Origin: Mycobacteroides chelonae
GTDB taxonomy: Bacteria; Actinomycetota; Actinomycetes; Mycobacteriales; Mycobacteriaceae
Length of the DNA stretch: 64,000 bases
Direction of reading: 5' to 3'
NCBI GenBank assembly: GCA_014204435.1
Contig: JACHLF010000006.1
Coordinates: 1 to 64,000, forward strand
Shown: positions 36,842-46,034 of the stretch, piece by piece
Numbering within the stretch: the stretch's first letter is position 1
Layout: every line of letters begins with the position of its first letter
The notes under the pieces: model-generated
What the model was told of the DNA's origin: nothing
The model's input: the letters and a program-made list of their open reading frames with translations, nothing else
The model's database searches: none
Program-made: the position numbers and the translations under genes

Positions 36842-38640
36842 GCGAGACTCCTGGAGTCCCTGTCACGACAAGCACCGTCGATCCCGATGACTGGATCGGC
36901 CGCAGTTGGCTGGCATTCCAGGAGCTCGAGGAGCATTTCGAGAATCGGCACCCCTTGGTGGCCTGGGCGTGGAATCTACTGCGGCTGGACTTCTGCGGAA
37001 TCGCCTTCGGCGCCTTGTTCTTCTGCCTGTCGCTGACGCCGTCGCTGATGCCGCGCACCTGGTTGTTCCAGGGACTGATCGGCGGTGCGACCGCGGCGAT
37101 CGGTTACGGCATCGGTGTCGCGCTGTCCAAGCTGGTGTTGCGTTTCTGGCTGCGCCAGCAGAAATGGTGGCCGCTGCGCGATCGCGTGATGGTGACCGCC
37201 AAGCTCGGAGTGGTGGTACTCGGGGCGGTGTGCTCGCTGGCCATGATCGTGCCCGCCGCCCGCTGGCAGCGTCAGATCGCGGTGCTCATGGACGAGCAAG
37301 GGCCCACGACGATGGAGTACTCAAAGGCCTTTCTCGTCTCGATTGCCGTAGGGGCGCTGTGTATCTCGGTGGCCCGGATACTGCGTGACATGGTTCGGCT
37401 ACTGGCGCGATTCCTCATCCGTCGGCTGAGCCTGAGCCAGGAAGTGTCACTGCTCATCGGCACCGCCATCGTGGCCGTGTTGACGATCATGTTGTTCAAC
37501 GGTGTGTTGGTACGCGGGTTCTTCTCCGCCGCGAATGCCTCATTCGGCCCGCATAACGACACCACGCGGCCCGGGGTGGAGCAGCCCGTCCAACCCGAGC
37601 GTTCGGGGAGTCCGGCCTCGCTGGCTTCATGGGAAAGCCTCGGCTACGAGGGGCGCAATTTCGTTTCCGGCGGCTTGCATGCCGACGAGTTGACCAAGGT
37701 GAACGGTCGCCAGGCCAAGGAACCCATTCGCGTATATGCGGGGCTGGAGACGGCCGATACCGCCGAGGAGCGCGTCGACATCCTGGTGCAGGAATTGGAG
37801 CGCACCGAGGCTTTCGAACGTAAGGCGCTGATCATTGTCCCGACCACCGGTACCGGTTGGGTGACACCTGCGGCCGCCCGCGGCATCGAGCTGATGTACA
37901 ACGGGGATACCGCGATCGTCGCCACCCAGTACTCGTTCCTGCCCAGCTGGATCTCGTTCCTGGCAGACAAGAAGAAGGCACTGGCCTCGGGCGGGTTGTT
38001 GGTCGACACCGTCCAGAAGCGTTGGGCACAACATCCGGTGGGTCACCGGCCCAAGTTGTTGATCTACGGCGAAAGCCTGGGATCCTTTGCGGGACAAGGT
38101 GCCTTCGACGGTCTGGGTGATATCCGTGCGGCGGGGGTCGATGGGGTGTTGTGGACTGGTCCGCCGAACTTCAGTCAGATCTGGAACGAGCTGGTGTCCA
38201 AGCGCGATCGGGGCACGCTAGAAGCGCTCCCGGTGTACGACAGCGGATTCACGGCCCGTTTCGCGATAGGTCCCGACATTGACGCGCTGTCCAAACCTCC
38301 ATGGCAGAACCCGAGGGTGTTGTTCGTGCAGCATCCGTCGGACCCTGTGACCTGGTGGTCCACCGATCTGCTATTCAGCGAGCCGGATTGGCTCAAGGAG
38401 GCGCCGGTGGGCGATCGGTCTGCCGCCATGCGCTGGTACCCGATCGTCACCTTCTGGCAGGTGGCCGCCGACCTGGCCAACGCCGCCGGGGTGCCCGATG
38501 GGCACGGCCATAACTACGGCATCTCGTCGGTCAACGGTTGGGCAGCCATCGCCCCGCCGGAGGGCTGGACCCCACAGGACACCGAACGCATCCGGAAGGC
38601 TCTGGTCGATACCGCGTCGCTCGACGGCCCCGACACGTGA
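36838..38640 (+). CDS. Membrane-anchored alpha/beta-hydrolase family protein
   Basis: A 600-aa protein of the actinobacterial family with an N-terminal membrane domain and a C-terminal alpha/beta hydrolase domain. Membrane helices lie at about 50-72, 78-97, 120-140, 158-178 and 200-222. The catalytic half (about 270-600) has [14 protein letters not shown], the nucleophile elbow [32 protein letters not shown] and DGHGHNYG. It starts inside the purL stop (ATGA). Substrate is unknown; location at the membrane suggests lipid or envelope chemistry. Confidence 0.85.
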   Translation: MSETPGVPVTTSTVDPDDWIGRSWLAFQELEEHFENRHPLVAWAWNLLRLDFCGIAFGALFFCLSLTPSLMPRTWLFQGLIGGATAAIGYGIGVALSKLVLRFWLRQQKWWPLRDRVMVTAKLGVVVLGAVCSLAMIVPAARWQRQIAVLMDEQGPTTMEYSKAFLVSIAVGALCISVARILRDMVRLLARFLIRRLSLSQEVSLLIGTAIVAVLTIMLFNGVLVRGFFSAANASFGPHNDTTRPGVEQPVQPERSGSPASLASWESLGYEGRNFVSGGLHADELTKVNGRQAKEPIRVYAGLETADTAEERVDILVQELERTEAFERKALIIVPTTGTGWVTPAAARGIELMYNGDTAIVATQYSFLPSWISFLADKKKALASGGLLVDTVQKRWAQHPVGHRPKLLIYGESLGSFAGQGAFDGLGDIRAAGVDGVLWTGPPNFSQIWNELVSKRDRGTLEALPVYDSGFTARFAIGPDIDALSKPPWQNPRVLFVQHPSDPVTWWSTDLLFSEPDWLKEAPVGDRSAAMRWYPIVTFWQVAADLANAAGVPDGHGHNYGISSVNGWAAIAPPEGWTPQDTERIRKALVDTASLDGPDT

Positions 38641-39263
38641 GCTCCCGTGTTCGCGCTGTGGCTGTGGCCGTCGTCCTCGTGGCATGGCCGGCGCTGCTGG
38701 AACGGTTCCCGCAGCACTGGCGGCCATTGATCGGCGCGGCCGCGAGTACTGCGCTGGCGGCGAAGGTGGGCACTCCCCTGGGTCTGCGGCACCCGCAGCT
38801 GGGGGTGGGTCTGCGGCTCGGCGGGGTCGTCGCATCCGTCGTCGCGGTGGTCGTCGGTGCGTCGCCGGCGCTGAAGCCGGTGCGCACCTCGATGCGTCGG
38901 CGCGATGTCGACCTTCATCCCGCGGTGTGGTTGGGGTTGCACATTCCGGTGGGCACGGTGTGGTCGGAGGAACTCGCCTTCCGCGGCGTGCTGCAACCGC
39001 TAGCCGTCGAGGCCTTCGGCCGCGGTCTGGGCGTCGTGGTCCAGGCCGCGGCGTTCGGGTTCGCCCATATCCGGCCCGCCCGCGCCGCAGGCGACTCAGT
39101 GCCCTGGACAGTGCTAGTCACCGGGGTGTTCGGCGGGCTGTTGGGCTGGCTGCGGGAACGATCGGGGAGCCTTGCCTCGCCGGTGCTAGCCCACCTCGCG
39201 CTCAACGAGGTCGGCGCGGTGGCCGCGCTGTGTGTCGCGCGGCGCAATGTCGATTCAGGGTGA
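38637..39263 (+). CDS. CPBP-family intramembrane glutamic protease (Rv0804-like)
   Basis: A 208-aa membrane protein. Motif 1, EELAFRG (EExxxR, in VWSEELAFRGVLQP), motif 2 FGFAHIRPA and motif 3 in SPVLAHLALNEVG match the CPBP/CAAX protease (Abi) family. Such proteins cleave membrane substrates or act in bacteriocin immunity. GTG 38637 overlaps the previous stop, so it is the third gene of the purL unit; upstream in-frame residues are antisense-like and rejected. Confidence 0.88.
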   Translation: MSSRVRAVAVAVVLVAWPALLERFPQHWRPLIGAAASTALAAKVGTPLGLRHPQLGVGLRLGGVVASVVAVVVGASPALKPVRTSMRRRDVDLHPAVWLGLHIPVGTVWSEELAFRGVLQPLAVEAFGRGLGVVVQAAAFGFAHIRPARAAGDSVPWTVLVTGVFGGLLGWLRERSGSLASPVLAHLALNEVGAVAALCVARRNVDSG

Positions 39264-39316
39264 GAAAGTGCGAGCAACTGACACCAAAATTCGACATTCG
39301 GCGGAATACTGCACGG

Positions 39317-39919
39317 ATGGCCTCGAACTGGATGAGCAGGGCCGGTGCAGCACTGGCAGGCATGACAATCGCCGCCGGGTTGGCGCTGGCCGCACCCGCA
39401 GCCGCGGACCCCGGGCAGGGTGCCTCGCTGCCCGTGTTCGTTCCGTACCCCTCGGATTGGTCACCGGACACCTCGGTGTTCCCGTACAACATGTGGCAGA
39501 GCCGGGCCAATGATGAGCAGTTCGCCGCGATGCGAGATTCGTGTCAGTGGTTCAAGGCGCAGTACGACACCCTGATGGGCTCGGTGTACGGATTCCAGAA
39601 TTACCTGCGTGACCATCACGACGTATGGGCCGCGTCGGGTTCGGACACCGTCGGCAATGTGGTGACCGCCAATCTGGATCAGTCGGCGGCGTTCCTGGAT
39701 CCTCGGGTGCACACGCTGTACATCACCAACTATCCGGATCAGAGCCAGTACTCGCCGCTGTACAACGGCGACTCCTTCTATCACCTGTGGTTCCAGTTCA
39801 CCCAGATCAGCGACAAGATCAAACAACAGTTGCCGTCCGGGGTGATCAACGCCAACATCGCCACGGCCAACGTCTACGGGAACACCATCCGCGATTCCGG
39901 AGTGTGCAACGGGGCATAA
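39317..39919 (+). CDS. Exported protein of unknown function
   Basis: A 200-aa protein with a Sec signal peptide: MASNWMSRAGAALAGMTIAA then an apolar run ending in APAAA, cleavage expected near residue 31. The mature part is rich in aromatic residues and Asn/Gln (PYPSDWSPDTSVFPYNMWQS, FYHLWFQFTQISDKIKQQL) and has two Cys (CQWFK and a C-terminal VCNGA) that could form a disulfide. I do not recognise the family with confidence; it looks like a conserved mycobacterial secreted protein. It begins 53 nt after the CPBP gene. Confidence 0.8.
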   Translation: MASNWMSRAGAALAGMTIAAGLALAAPAAADPGQGASLPVFVPYPSDWSPDTSVFPYNMWQSRANDEQFAAMRDSCQWFKAQYDTLMGSVYGFQNYLRDHHDVWAASGSDTVGNVVTANLDQSAAFLDPRVHTLYITNYPDQSQYSPLYNGDSFYHLWFQFTQISDKIKQQLPSGVINANIATANVYGNTIRDSGVCNGA

Positions 39920-39952
39920 GTGCCCCAGCGCGCCCCAGATAGGCTGGCAGGC

Positions 39953-40339
39953 ATGCCAGCTCGCGCCCCCGACGCCGCGTCGACCCGAGCGGCTGTGCTC
40001 GCGGTAGCCGACTGGTTGCGTGACCCGCAGGTCGGGGAGCCCCCGCGCGGTGCTCTTGCCGATGCCGTCCGGTTCACCGCACGCACTCTTGCCGCTGACG
40101 CGCCTGGAGCCTCCGTGGAAGTACGGGTACCTCCCTTCGTTGCGGTGCAATGCATCCCGGGGCCACGCCACACGCGCGGAACACCACCCAATGTTGTGGA
40201 GACCACGCCCCGCACCTGGCTGCTGTTGGCGACGGGGCTGCTGACCCTGGATCAAGCCACCGCCGAGCGCGCCGTCACCGTATCCGGGTCACGTGCCGCC
40301 GAGATCGCCGACTGGCTGCCGCTGGTGCCGCTGAACTAG
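39953..40339 (+). CDS. Sterol carrier-like protein (Rv0807-like)
   Basis: A 128-aa protein. GASVEVRVPPFVAVQCIPGPRHTRGTPPNVVETTPRTWLLLATG is almost the same as in Rv0807, which also lies just upstream of purF. The family is annotated as sterol carrier-related (SCP2-like); ligand unknown. The C-terminus EIADWLPLVPLN is typical. Its 3' end meets the end of the convergent DoxX pseudogene. Confidence 0.85.
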   Translation: MPARAPDAASTRAAVLAVADWLRDPQVGEPPRGALADAVRFTARTLAADAPGASVEVRVPPFVAVQCIPGPRHTRGTPPNVVETTPRTWLLLATGLLTLDQATAERAVTVSGSRAAEIADWLPLVPLN

Positions 40340-41098
40340 CCGGAAGAACGGATACTCCTGCACCCCAATGGAACCCGCGGTTGCGCAGCGGGAAGCTGTC
40401 TGGGTCCATTCGTTTCAGCATGATTGTCACCGGTTGTTGGTACATCTTCCCGCCCAGCATCAGCGAATCGACATTCGGCTGGCTGTAGGCGAGGTCGGCG
40501 AATGGCGGCTGTCTCCCGCCCTTTCCGTCGGTGTCATCCGAGGCATTGGTGAGCAGTACGTGGCCGTAGGGCGGGACGAATGCTCCGTCGACGAAGAAGC
40601 CCTGGACCTACCACATGCCGTACAGCTCGGACTTGGGCGCGCCGCCCCCGTACTCGTGCCAGGTCACCCAGCCCTGGAGCCAGACCGCGAGGCGATTGCG
40701 CCGACGATCAACGAACAGTGACGGTTGCGGGAGCGGATCGCAAAAATGTCGCCGCACCAACACATTGACGAGACGTTTGCGGTAGGGAGCACGCCGGACC
40801 AGGCTCAGCAGCAGCTGAGCTTGGCGAATCCATAGAAGAGCATCTGCCCGCCCAGGCATATGCGCAGGAACAGCGTGAACCAGACCAGCAGTCGGGGACA
40901 GGCGAAGACGCGGCGGTCGAGCACGGACATCGCCGAGAGCACCGCCTGGCCTCCGATCACCCGGCCGGCAACGCCCAGCAGGGCGTACGGAATCTGAGGG
41001 AAAAGCAGACAGAACAGTCAGAAGTAGACGACATAGAATCGGAACACGACACGTGTCAGCGGGTGCCCCGACGTGAATGCTGCAGTGGCCTGGGTCAC
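40340..41098 (-). pseudogene. DoxX-family membrane protein, heavily degraded
   Basis: Reading in 5'-3' order: GTG 41098 opens TQATAAFTSGHPLTRVVFRF, then a TGA at 41020-41018. The frame continues after it with LLFPQIPYALLGVAGRVIGG and LVWFTLFLRICLGGQMLFYG, the DoxX membrane core, to a TGA at 40807-40805. A second frame takes over with LVRRAPYRKRLVNVLV, then WVTWHEYGGGAPKSELYGMW, stops at TAG (40608-40610) where a Tyr codon is expected, and continues with FFVDGAFVPPYGHVLLTNAS to RNRGFHW. A GGGG run (40363-40366, minus strand) carries an extra base; removing it restores VQEYPFFRLVQ. Two internal deletions are also likely. The function is lost. Confidence 0.8.
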
Positions 41099-41157
41099 TT
41101 TTGCGATGGTACCGACGCGACCGGGCCAGCCGATTCCCCAATCAGCAACCTTCCCCG

Positions 41158-41211
41158 TAGACTTGAGCAGTCACCCACCCCCACGCAGGACGCAGCCAGG
41201 GAGCCCGCACC
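41158..41211 (+). promoter_or_regulatory. purF promoter and leader
   Basis: TAGACT (41158-41163) is a -10 candidate with a start site near 41170, giving a leader of about 40 nt. AGGGAG (41198-41203) is a ribosome-binding site 8 nt before the GTG. purF is thus unlike the leaderless purine genes in this window. Confidence 0.5.
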
Positions 41212-42726
41212 GTGACCGCACAGCCCATCGAGCTGGAAAATGACCCACGCGAAGAATGCGGCGTATTCGGGGTCTGGGCACCCGGCGAAGAGGTAGCAAA
41301 ACTCACCTACTACGGCCTATATGCGCTGCAGCACCGCGGCCAGGAAGCTGCTGGTATCGCGGTGGCGGACGGCTCCCAGATCGTGGTGTTCAAGGATCTC
41401 GGCCTAGTCAGTCAGGTGTTCGACGAGCAGACCCTTGCCGCCATGCAGGGACACGTCGCGGTTGGGCATTGCCGCTATTCCACCACCGGCTCGGTCACCT
41501 GGGAGAACGCCCAGCCGGTGTTCCGGACGACCGCAGCGGGCACCGGAGTCGCCCTGGGTCACAACGGGAACCTGGTCAACACCGCCGAGCTCACCGAGCG
41601 GGCGCGTGATGCGGGGCTGATCAATCCGAAGACCCCGGGCATGGCCACCACTGACTCGGACATCATGGGTGCGCTGTTGGCACACGGAGCTGCCGACGCC
41701 ACTCTCGAGCAGGCCGCGATGGCGCTGCTACCCACCGTGCGTGGCGCGTTCTGCTTGGTCTTCGCCGACGAGAACACGTTGTACGCGGCGCGCGATCCGT
41801 ACGGTGTGCGGCCGCTGTGCCTGGGCCGCCTCGACACCGGCTGGGTGGTGGCCTCCGAGACCGCCGCCCTGGACATCGTGGGCGCCTCGTTTGTCCGGGA
41901 CATCGAGCCCGGCGAGCTGCTGGCCATCGATGCTGACGGGGTGCGTTCCAGCCGGTTCGCCAATGCGACCCCGAAGACCTGTGTCTTCGAATACGTCTAT
42001 CTGGCACGTCCCGACAGCATGCTCGACGGGCGCTCGGTGCATTCCACCCGTGTGGAGATCGGGCGTCGTCTGGCGGCCGAGCACACCGTGGACGCGGACC
42101 TGGTGATCGGCGTTCCCGAGTCCGGCACTCCGGCGGCTGTGGGCTACGCGCAGGGATCGGGTATTCCGTACGGACAGGGCTTGATGAAGAACGCCTACGT
42201 GGGCCGTACCTTCATCCAACCCTCGCAGACCATCCGTCAGCTCGGTATTCGGTTGAAGCTCAACCCTCTCCGCGAGGTGATCCGTGGTAAGCGGCTCGTG
42301 GTGGTGGACGATTCGATCGTTCGTGGTAACACCCAGCGGGCACTGATCCGGATGTTGCGCGAGGCGGGAGCCGCCGAGGTGCATGTGCGCATCGCCTCGC
42401 CGCCGGTGCGCTGGCCTTGCTTCTATGGCATCGACTTCGCTTCTCCCGCAGAACTTATCGCTAATGCGGTGGAGTCGGACGATGAGATGCTCGATGGTGT
42501 CCGCACCGCGATTGGTGCCGATACGTTGGGCTACATCTCGGCCGAGGGCATGGTCGCGGCCACCCAAGAACCGCGCTCGCGTTTGTGCTGCGCGTGCTTC
42601 GACGGCAACTACCCGATCGAGTTGCCCAAGGAAACTGCGCTCGGTAAGAACGTAGTCGAGAACATGCTCGCGGCCACCGCCCGAGAGACGTCGACCGACA
42701 GTGCTGAATCCGTCCAGGCGCGCTAG
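41212..42726 (+). CDS. purF: Amidophosphoribosyltransferase
   Basis: A 504-aa enzyme for the first committed purine step, making phosphoribosylamine from PRPP and glutamine. A 15-residue propeptide precedes the N-terminal nucleophile Cys16 in EECGVFGVW; the class II glutaminase domain has QHRGQEAAGIA and GHCRYSTTGS. The PRPP loop is VVVDDSIVRGNT. Cys residues in CVFEYVY, RWPCFYGIDF and RLCCACFDGNYP match the 4Fe-4S type. It is subject to AMP/GMP feedback in relatives. Confidence 0.97.
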   Translation: MTAQPIELENDPREECGVFGVWAPGEEVAKLTYYGLYALQHRGQEAAGIAVADGSQIVVFKDLGLVSQVFDEQTLAAMQGHVAVGHCRYSTTGSVTWENAQPVFRTTAAGTGVALGHNGNLVNTAELTERARDAGLINPKTPGMATTDSDIMGALLAHGAADATLEQAAMALLPTVRGAFCLVFADENTLYAARDPYGVRPLCLGRLDTGWVVASETAALDIVGASFVRDIEPGELLAIDADGVRSSRFANATPKTCVFEYVYLARPDSMLDGRSVHSTRVEIGRRLAAEHTVDADLVIGVPESGTPAAVGYAQGSGIPYGQGLMKNAYVGRTFIQPSQTIRQLGIRLKLNPLREVIRGKRLVVVDDSIVRGNTQRALIRMLREAGAAEVHVRIASPPVRWPCFYGIDFASPAELIANAVESDDEMLDGVRTAIGADTLGYISAEGMVAATQEPRSRLCCACFDGNYPIELPKETALGKNVVENMLAATARETSTDSAESVQAR

Positions 42727-43250
42727 CGGTTAGGCCCTTGGGGCGGGTACTTCTCATCGACGACCGCGTCCTGCAGCACAGCGAAGCGTCTTTTGGCGAT
42801 GCTGATGACGGAGTCGATTTTGTGCTCGACGGCGACCATGAAGGAATGGTGCAGGCCGCCGGAGAGTAGGACCTCGTCGATCAGTACGAAAAGGTCTGCG
42901 GATACTGATGTTTCACCCTCGTAGATGTTCAGCACGATAGTGATGGTTACGCCTTGCATCCATTTCGAGACAACCTGGAACCGGCCCCGGCGAGCGGTGA
43001 GCAGTTGATCCCTCGGGGTCGTCTCGACGACTTCCCACTCGATGGGCGTCAGCACACCGACAATGCCGGTGAGTGAGCTGAAGGTGTCGCCGGCGACGAA
43101 GTCTCGGGCGCGGCGTCGGGTGTTGGCGAACACCAGCGGGGTGTGGTTGCCTATCTGAACATCATCGGCCCCTGGCACTTCAACATGGGCAATGGTGTAG
43201 ATCTCGTTCAGTCTGCGGGCGATCTCAAAATGCCGCTCGGCAGATAGCAA
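42723..43250 (-). CDS. Hypothetical protein downstream of AraC regulator
   Basis: About 175 aa, not recognised. The chain begins LLSAERHFEIARRLNEIYTI and includes FANTRRRARDFVAGDTFSSL, VLTPIEWEVVETTPRDQLLT and FVLIDEVLLSGGLHHSFMVA. It has no signal peptide or membrane helix and reads like a compact alpha/beta domain. The start is uncertain: TTG 43250 follows GGGGGAAAG and is preferred; no ATG or GTG lies nearby in frame. It is on the same strand as, and 77 nt after, the AraC gene, so it may be its operon partner. Its last four bases overlap the end of purF. Confidence 0.6.
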   Translation of the reverse strand: MLSAERHFEIARRLNEIYTIAHVEVPGADDVQIGNHTPLVFANTRRRARDFVAGDTFSSLTGIVGVLTPIEWEVVETTPRDQLLTARRGRFQVVSKWMQGVTITIVLNIYEGETSVSADLFVLIDEVLLSGGLHHSFMVAVEHKIDSVISIAKRRFAVLQDAVVDEKYPPQGPNR

Positions 43251-43327
43251 ACTTTCCCCCTTCGGCCCGACCTTGTGCCTGAGGTTATGTGACGAATGTG
43301 GCGCGTGCGATGACCGAATCAGTCGAA

Positions 43328-44341
43328 TTATTTGACCGAACGCGCATCGTTTCGGTATTGCGCCGGGGAGGCGCCGGTCCAGCGCCGGAATGCGCGGGTG
43401 AACGCACTGACTTCGGAGAAGCCAAGGCGGGCCGATAGATCCGTGAGCGTCTCGGTCCCGTTCTTGAGACTTTTGATGGCCTCGTCGCGCAGGGTTGTGT
43501 CGCGGATCTCGCGCACTGATGTGCCGAACTCGGTGCGCAGTGTTCGCTGTAGCGACGACGGGGTGAGGCTCAGTGTCTGCGCGATTTCGTCGACCGTTGG
43601 GATCTGCTGTCCAACAGCTGATTTGATGATCCGGCCGATTCGATCGGGCAGTTGGCGATCGTAGCGTCCCGAGCCGAAGATGATCTCTTCCGGCCGATCG
43701 CGGATGGTCGTGATCTCGTCCTCGGAACGCAGGATAGGTGCATCCAGATGCTCGGCATCGAAGACTAAACTCAATGTGTCGCAGCCATATTCCGCAGAGG
43801 CCTTGAACATCGGGTGGTAGTCGGAGGCTCCGTCTGGCTTGGGGTGCGGAAAGCAGACGCGGTGGGTGCGGATCCGGCGCATTGTCGCCCAGCTCATTCC
43901 CTGTATCGCGAGGGCCAGCAGCCACTCGGTGACGATGATGTTGGTTATCTGCAGGTATGAGAGATCGATGGACACCGTGGCCAGGTCATCGGTCCTGGTG
44001 ACGGTCATGGTGGCGACCACTGGAATCGCATACCGAAAGGCGGTCGATCGCACGATGGCAGCATTGATGTTGCCGCAGGAGGCCAGGCTGAACAGGAGGA
44101 CTTGAGTGGTGCCGAGGGGGATCGGCACACCGCTCACCCCGAAGGACTCGTCCTCTACGCGGGAGAATATGTCGTGTACGAGAATCCTGAGCTGCTCGAC
44201 GGAGATCTGGGTGAGTTCTCCGGCGAGGAAGCGCGGTGAGATCCCTGCCGCGACGAGCATTTCGGCGGCATCCCAACCCTGCTCGCGCGCCAAGTCGAGG
44301 GCCGCAGTGCCCCATCGGGCAGGGATCGACCACTCTCTCAC
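43328..44341 (-). CDS. AraC-family transcriptional regulator
   Basis: A 337-aa regulator with the N-terminal arabinose-binding-like domain (about 10-195) seen in the OruR/VirS group and a C-terminal AraC DNA-binding domain: LSLTPSSLQRTLRTEFGTSV and LTDLSARLGFSEVSAFTRAFRRWTGASPAQYR. VirS-type regulators in mycobacteria respond to acid or envelope lipid signals, but the ligand here is unknown. GTG 44341 is chosen because AGGAGG (44346-44351) lies 4 nt upstream; a longer in-frame start at 44512 lacks a site. Confidence 0.88.
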   Translation of the reverse strand: MREWSIPARWGTAALDLAREQGWDAAEMLVAAGISPRFLAGELTQISVEQLRILVHDIFSRVEDESFGVSGVPIPLGTTQVLLFSLASCGNINAAIVRSTAFRYAIPVVATMTVTRTDDLATVSIDLSYLQITNIIVTEWLLALAIQGMSWATMRRIRTHRVCFPHPKPDGASDYHPMFKASAEYGCDTLSLVFDAEHLDAPILRSEDEITTIRDRPEEIIFGSGRYDRQLPDRIGRIIKSAVGQQIPTVDEIAQTLSLTPSSLQRTLRTEFGTSVREIRDTTLRDEAIKSLKNGTETLTDLSARLGFSEVSAFTRAFRRWTGASPAQYRNDARSVK

Positions 44342-44548
44342 AGCACCTCCTGTAGCAAGATTTAGCATGTGATCTTGGTACAGAACGTTGCCAGTTTCAA
44401 CTATTAGCGCCGAGAACGTATCGTGTGGCGGCCACGGCCGCGTGGACGGCGCTACCTGTGCGCACGGCCGGTCGGTCTCATTGTTCAGATTGGCAATGAC
44501 TGGATCTGTCAATTTTCCTGACCGAATCGCGCACTGCCCGTGTCGGTC

Positions 44549-44906
44549 TCACCGGACCCGATACTGGGGTACGTCAATTCCGCGTGCCCGCAACGATTCC
44601 GATACCTTGCTCAGTAGTCGCAAGAGCTCGACCTGCTCATTCGTGCCCAGGTCGTCGAAAAGCGAGGCCGAGGCCAGCTCGGACGGTCTGAGCTGGTCCC
44701 GTGCGACTTACGCCTCGTCCAAGTTGTGCAATCTGTTGACTGCGCGATCCTTGGCGGATCTGTCGATTGGCGCGGCGACGCTGCCGGAGGGACGCCTGTA
44801 CGCGTCACTTGTCAAGGCGCAGTTGACCTTCCCGGCCCCCGCGCCATTGGCCCGCGATGACAGCGCCGCCGCTGGGCTGTGGCGCGTGAGTGCCGAGATG
44901 GTTGGG
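44549..44906 (-). pseudogene. Possible remnant of a regulator-like gene
   Basis: The minus strand below the epimerase reads LTRHSPAAALSSRANG, NCALTSDAYRRPSGSVAAPI and KDRAVNRLHNLDEA, then an in-frame TAA, then SELASASLFDDLGTNEQVEL and LLRLLSKVSESLRARGIDVP ending QYRVR at a TGA. The leucine-rich helical end looks genuinely coding and resembles the tail of a MarR-type regulator. There is no start codon with a binding site and no N-terminal domain, so this would be a 5'-truncated, nonsense-broken relic. Weak support. Confidence 0.35.
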
Positions 44907-45878
44907 CTAGAGGCGCCCTGAAGCGACGAAGAAGTCGACGAGTTCGGTGACAGTGGTCTCGATCGGGCGTGGGTCGTAGCCCAGCTCGGTACGGGCCTTG
45001 GTGATGTCCGCGGTGGGGGACACCGTCAGCTTGTTGAAGGCGGCGCGGCTCAACGCGTCGTTCTTGAGCAGCTTGCCGATGGGCTCGATGATCGGAATGG
45101 CTGCGTTGAGTAGCCCCATCGGCAACGCGAACAGCGGGCCGCGCTTGCCGACATGCTGCGCGGCCAGACGGCACACCTGCAGGAGGCTGCCCATGTGTCC
45201 ACCGAAGAGGTAGTTCTCCCCGGTGCGTCCCTTCTCGCCGGCCAGGTACAGCCCCCTCGCGACATCGCGGGCATCCACCAGGTCGTACTCACTGTTGACC
45301 ATCGCGGGTATCCGGCCACGCGCACTGTCGAACAGCAGTTGGTTGATGCGCGACAGGTTGGGAAGATCCACCGGGCCGTACACGCCGGTGGGATTGCCGA
45401 TGACGGCATCGAGGCCCGACTCGATGGTCTCGCGCACGGCTACCTCGCCACCCCACTTGGAGCGTTGGTAGACAGGCAGGTCGGCACCGGTCGAGCGGGG
45501 CGAGTTCTCGTCGAGGGTCGCCACGCTGTTGGAGTAGGAGTCGATCGAACTGCAATGCACCATGCGGCGGGCACCGACCGCCAGGGCGGCCTGGGCGACC
45601 GTGCGGGCGCCCTCGGTGTTGATGCGCCAGCACAGCTCATCCTCGTGCTTGAGGGTGATGACGGCCACCAAGTGGTAGACGACCTCGACGCCGTCGAGGG
45701 CCTTGGTCATCGAGCTCAGGTCGAGAACATCGCCGGAAACCCAGGTCACGGCCTCACGTGTCTCTGATGCGCTGGGCACCGCACGGTCAATGGCGACGAC
45801 TTCGTGCCCGTTGTCGACCAGGAGATTGACTAGGTTGGTACCAATGAAGCCGGCGGCTCCGGTGACGGCAGTCTTCAT
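44907..45878 (-). CDS. NAD(P)-dependent epimerase/dehydratase
   Basis: A 323-aa extended SDR. The cofactor motif is VTGAAGFIGTNL (TGxxGFIG) with Asp at the end of strand 2 (AIDRAV, favouring NAD), GDVLDL, and catalytic Ser in HCSSIDSYS with Tyr/Lys in YQRSKWGGE. GNPTGVYGPVD belongs to the substrate loop. Relatives act on nucleotide sugars, steroids or flavonoid-like carbonyls; the substrate is open. GAGGG lies upstream of ATG 45878; longer starts lie in the divergent ABC promoter region. Confidence 0.88.
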   Translation of the reverse strand: MKTAVTGAAGFIGTNLVNLLVDNGHEVVAIDRAVPSASETREAVTWVSGDVLDLSSMTKALDGVEVVYHLVAVITLKHEDELCWRINTEGARTVAQAALAVGARRMVHCSSIDSYSNSVATLDENSPRSTGADLPVYQRSKWGGEVAVRETIESGLDAVIGNPTGVYGPVDLPNLSRINQLLFDSARGRIPAMVNSEYDLVDARDVARGLYLAGEKGRTGENYLFGGHMGSLLQVCRLAAQHVGKRGPLFALPMGLLNAAIPIIEPIGKLLKNDALSRAAFNKLTVSPTADITKARTELGYDPRPIETTVTELVDFFVASGRL

Positions 45879-46034
45879 TCTTCGTCCCTCATATGGCTCA
45901 GGTGTGGGGACCGCCGGGCATTCGCACGGTCGGCGACATCGCAACCAACCTACCTAACGCTCGCTTGGTTGGCCTTGTGACGTCTATTGCATCGCATCCC
46001 AGCAGGGTGGGGCAAGTGTTGCCATACTCTTCGG

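Noticed and set aside
40368..40721. Forward open frame inside the DoxX pseudogene
   Set aside because: It mirrors the degraded minus-strand gene, whose fragments match a known family.
42723..43925. 400-codon reading that includes the hypothetical protein behind AraC
   Set aside because: The upstream part is a shifted-frame shadow of the AraC gene on the same strand.
44388..44921. Forward 177-codon open frame
   Set aside because: Antisense to the AraC leader and to a coding-like minus strand; Ser/Arg-rich, no ribosome-binding site, no domain.
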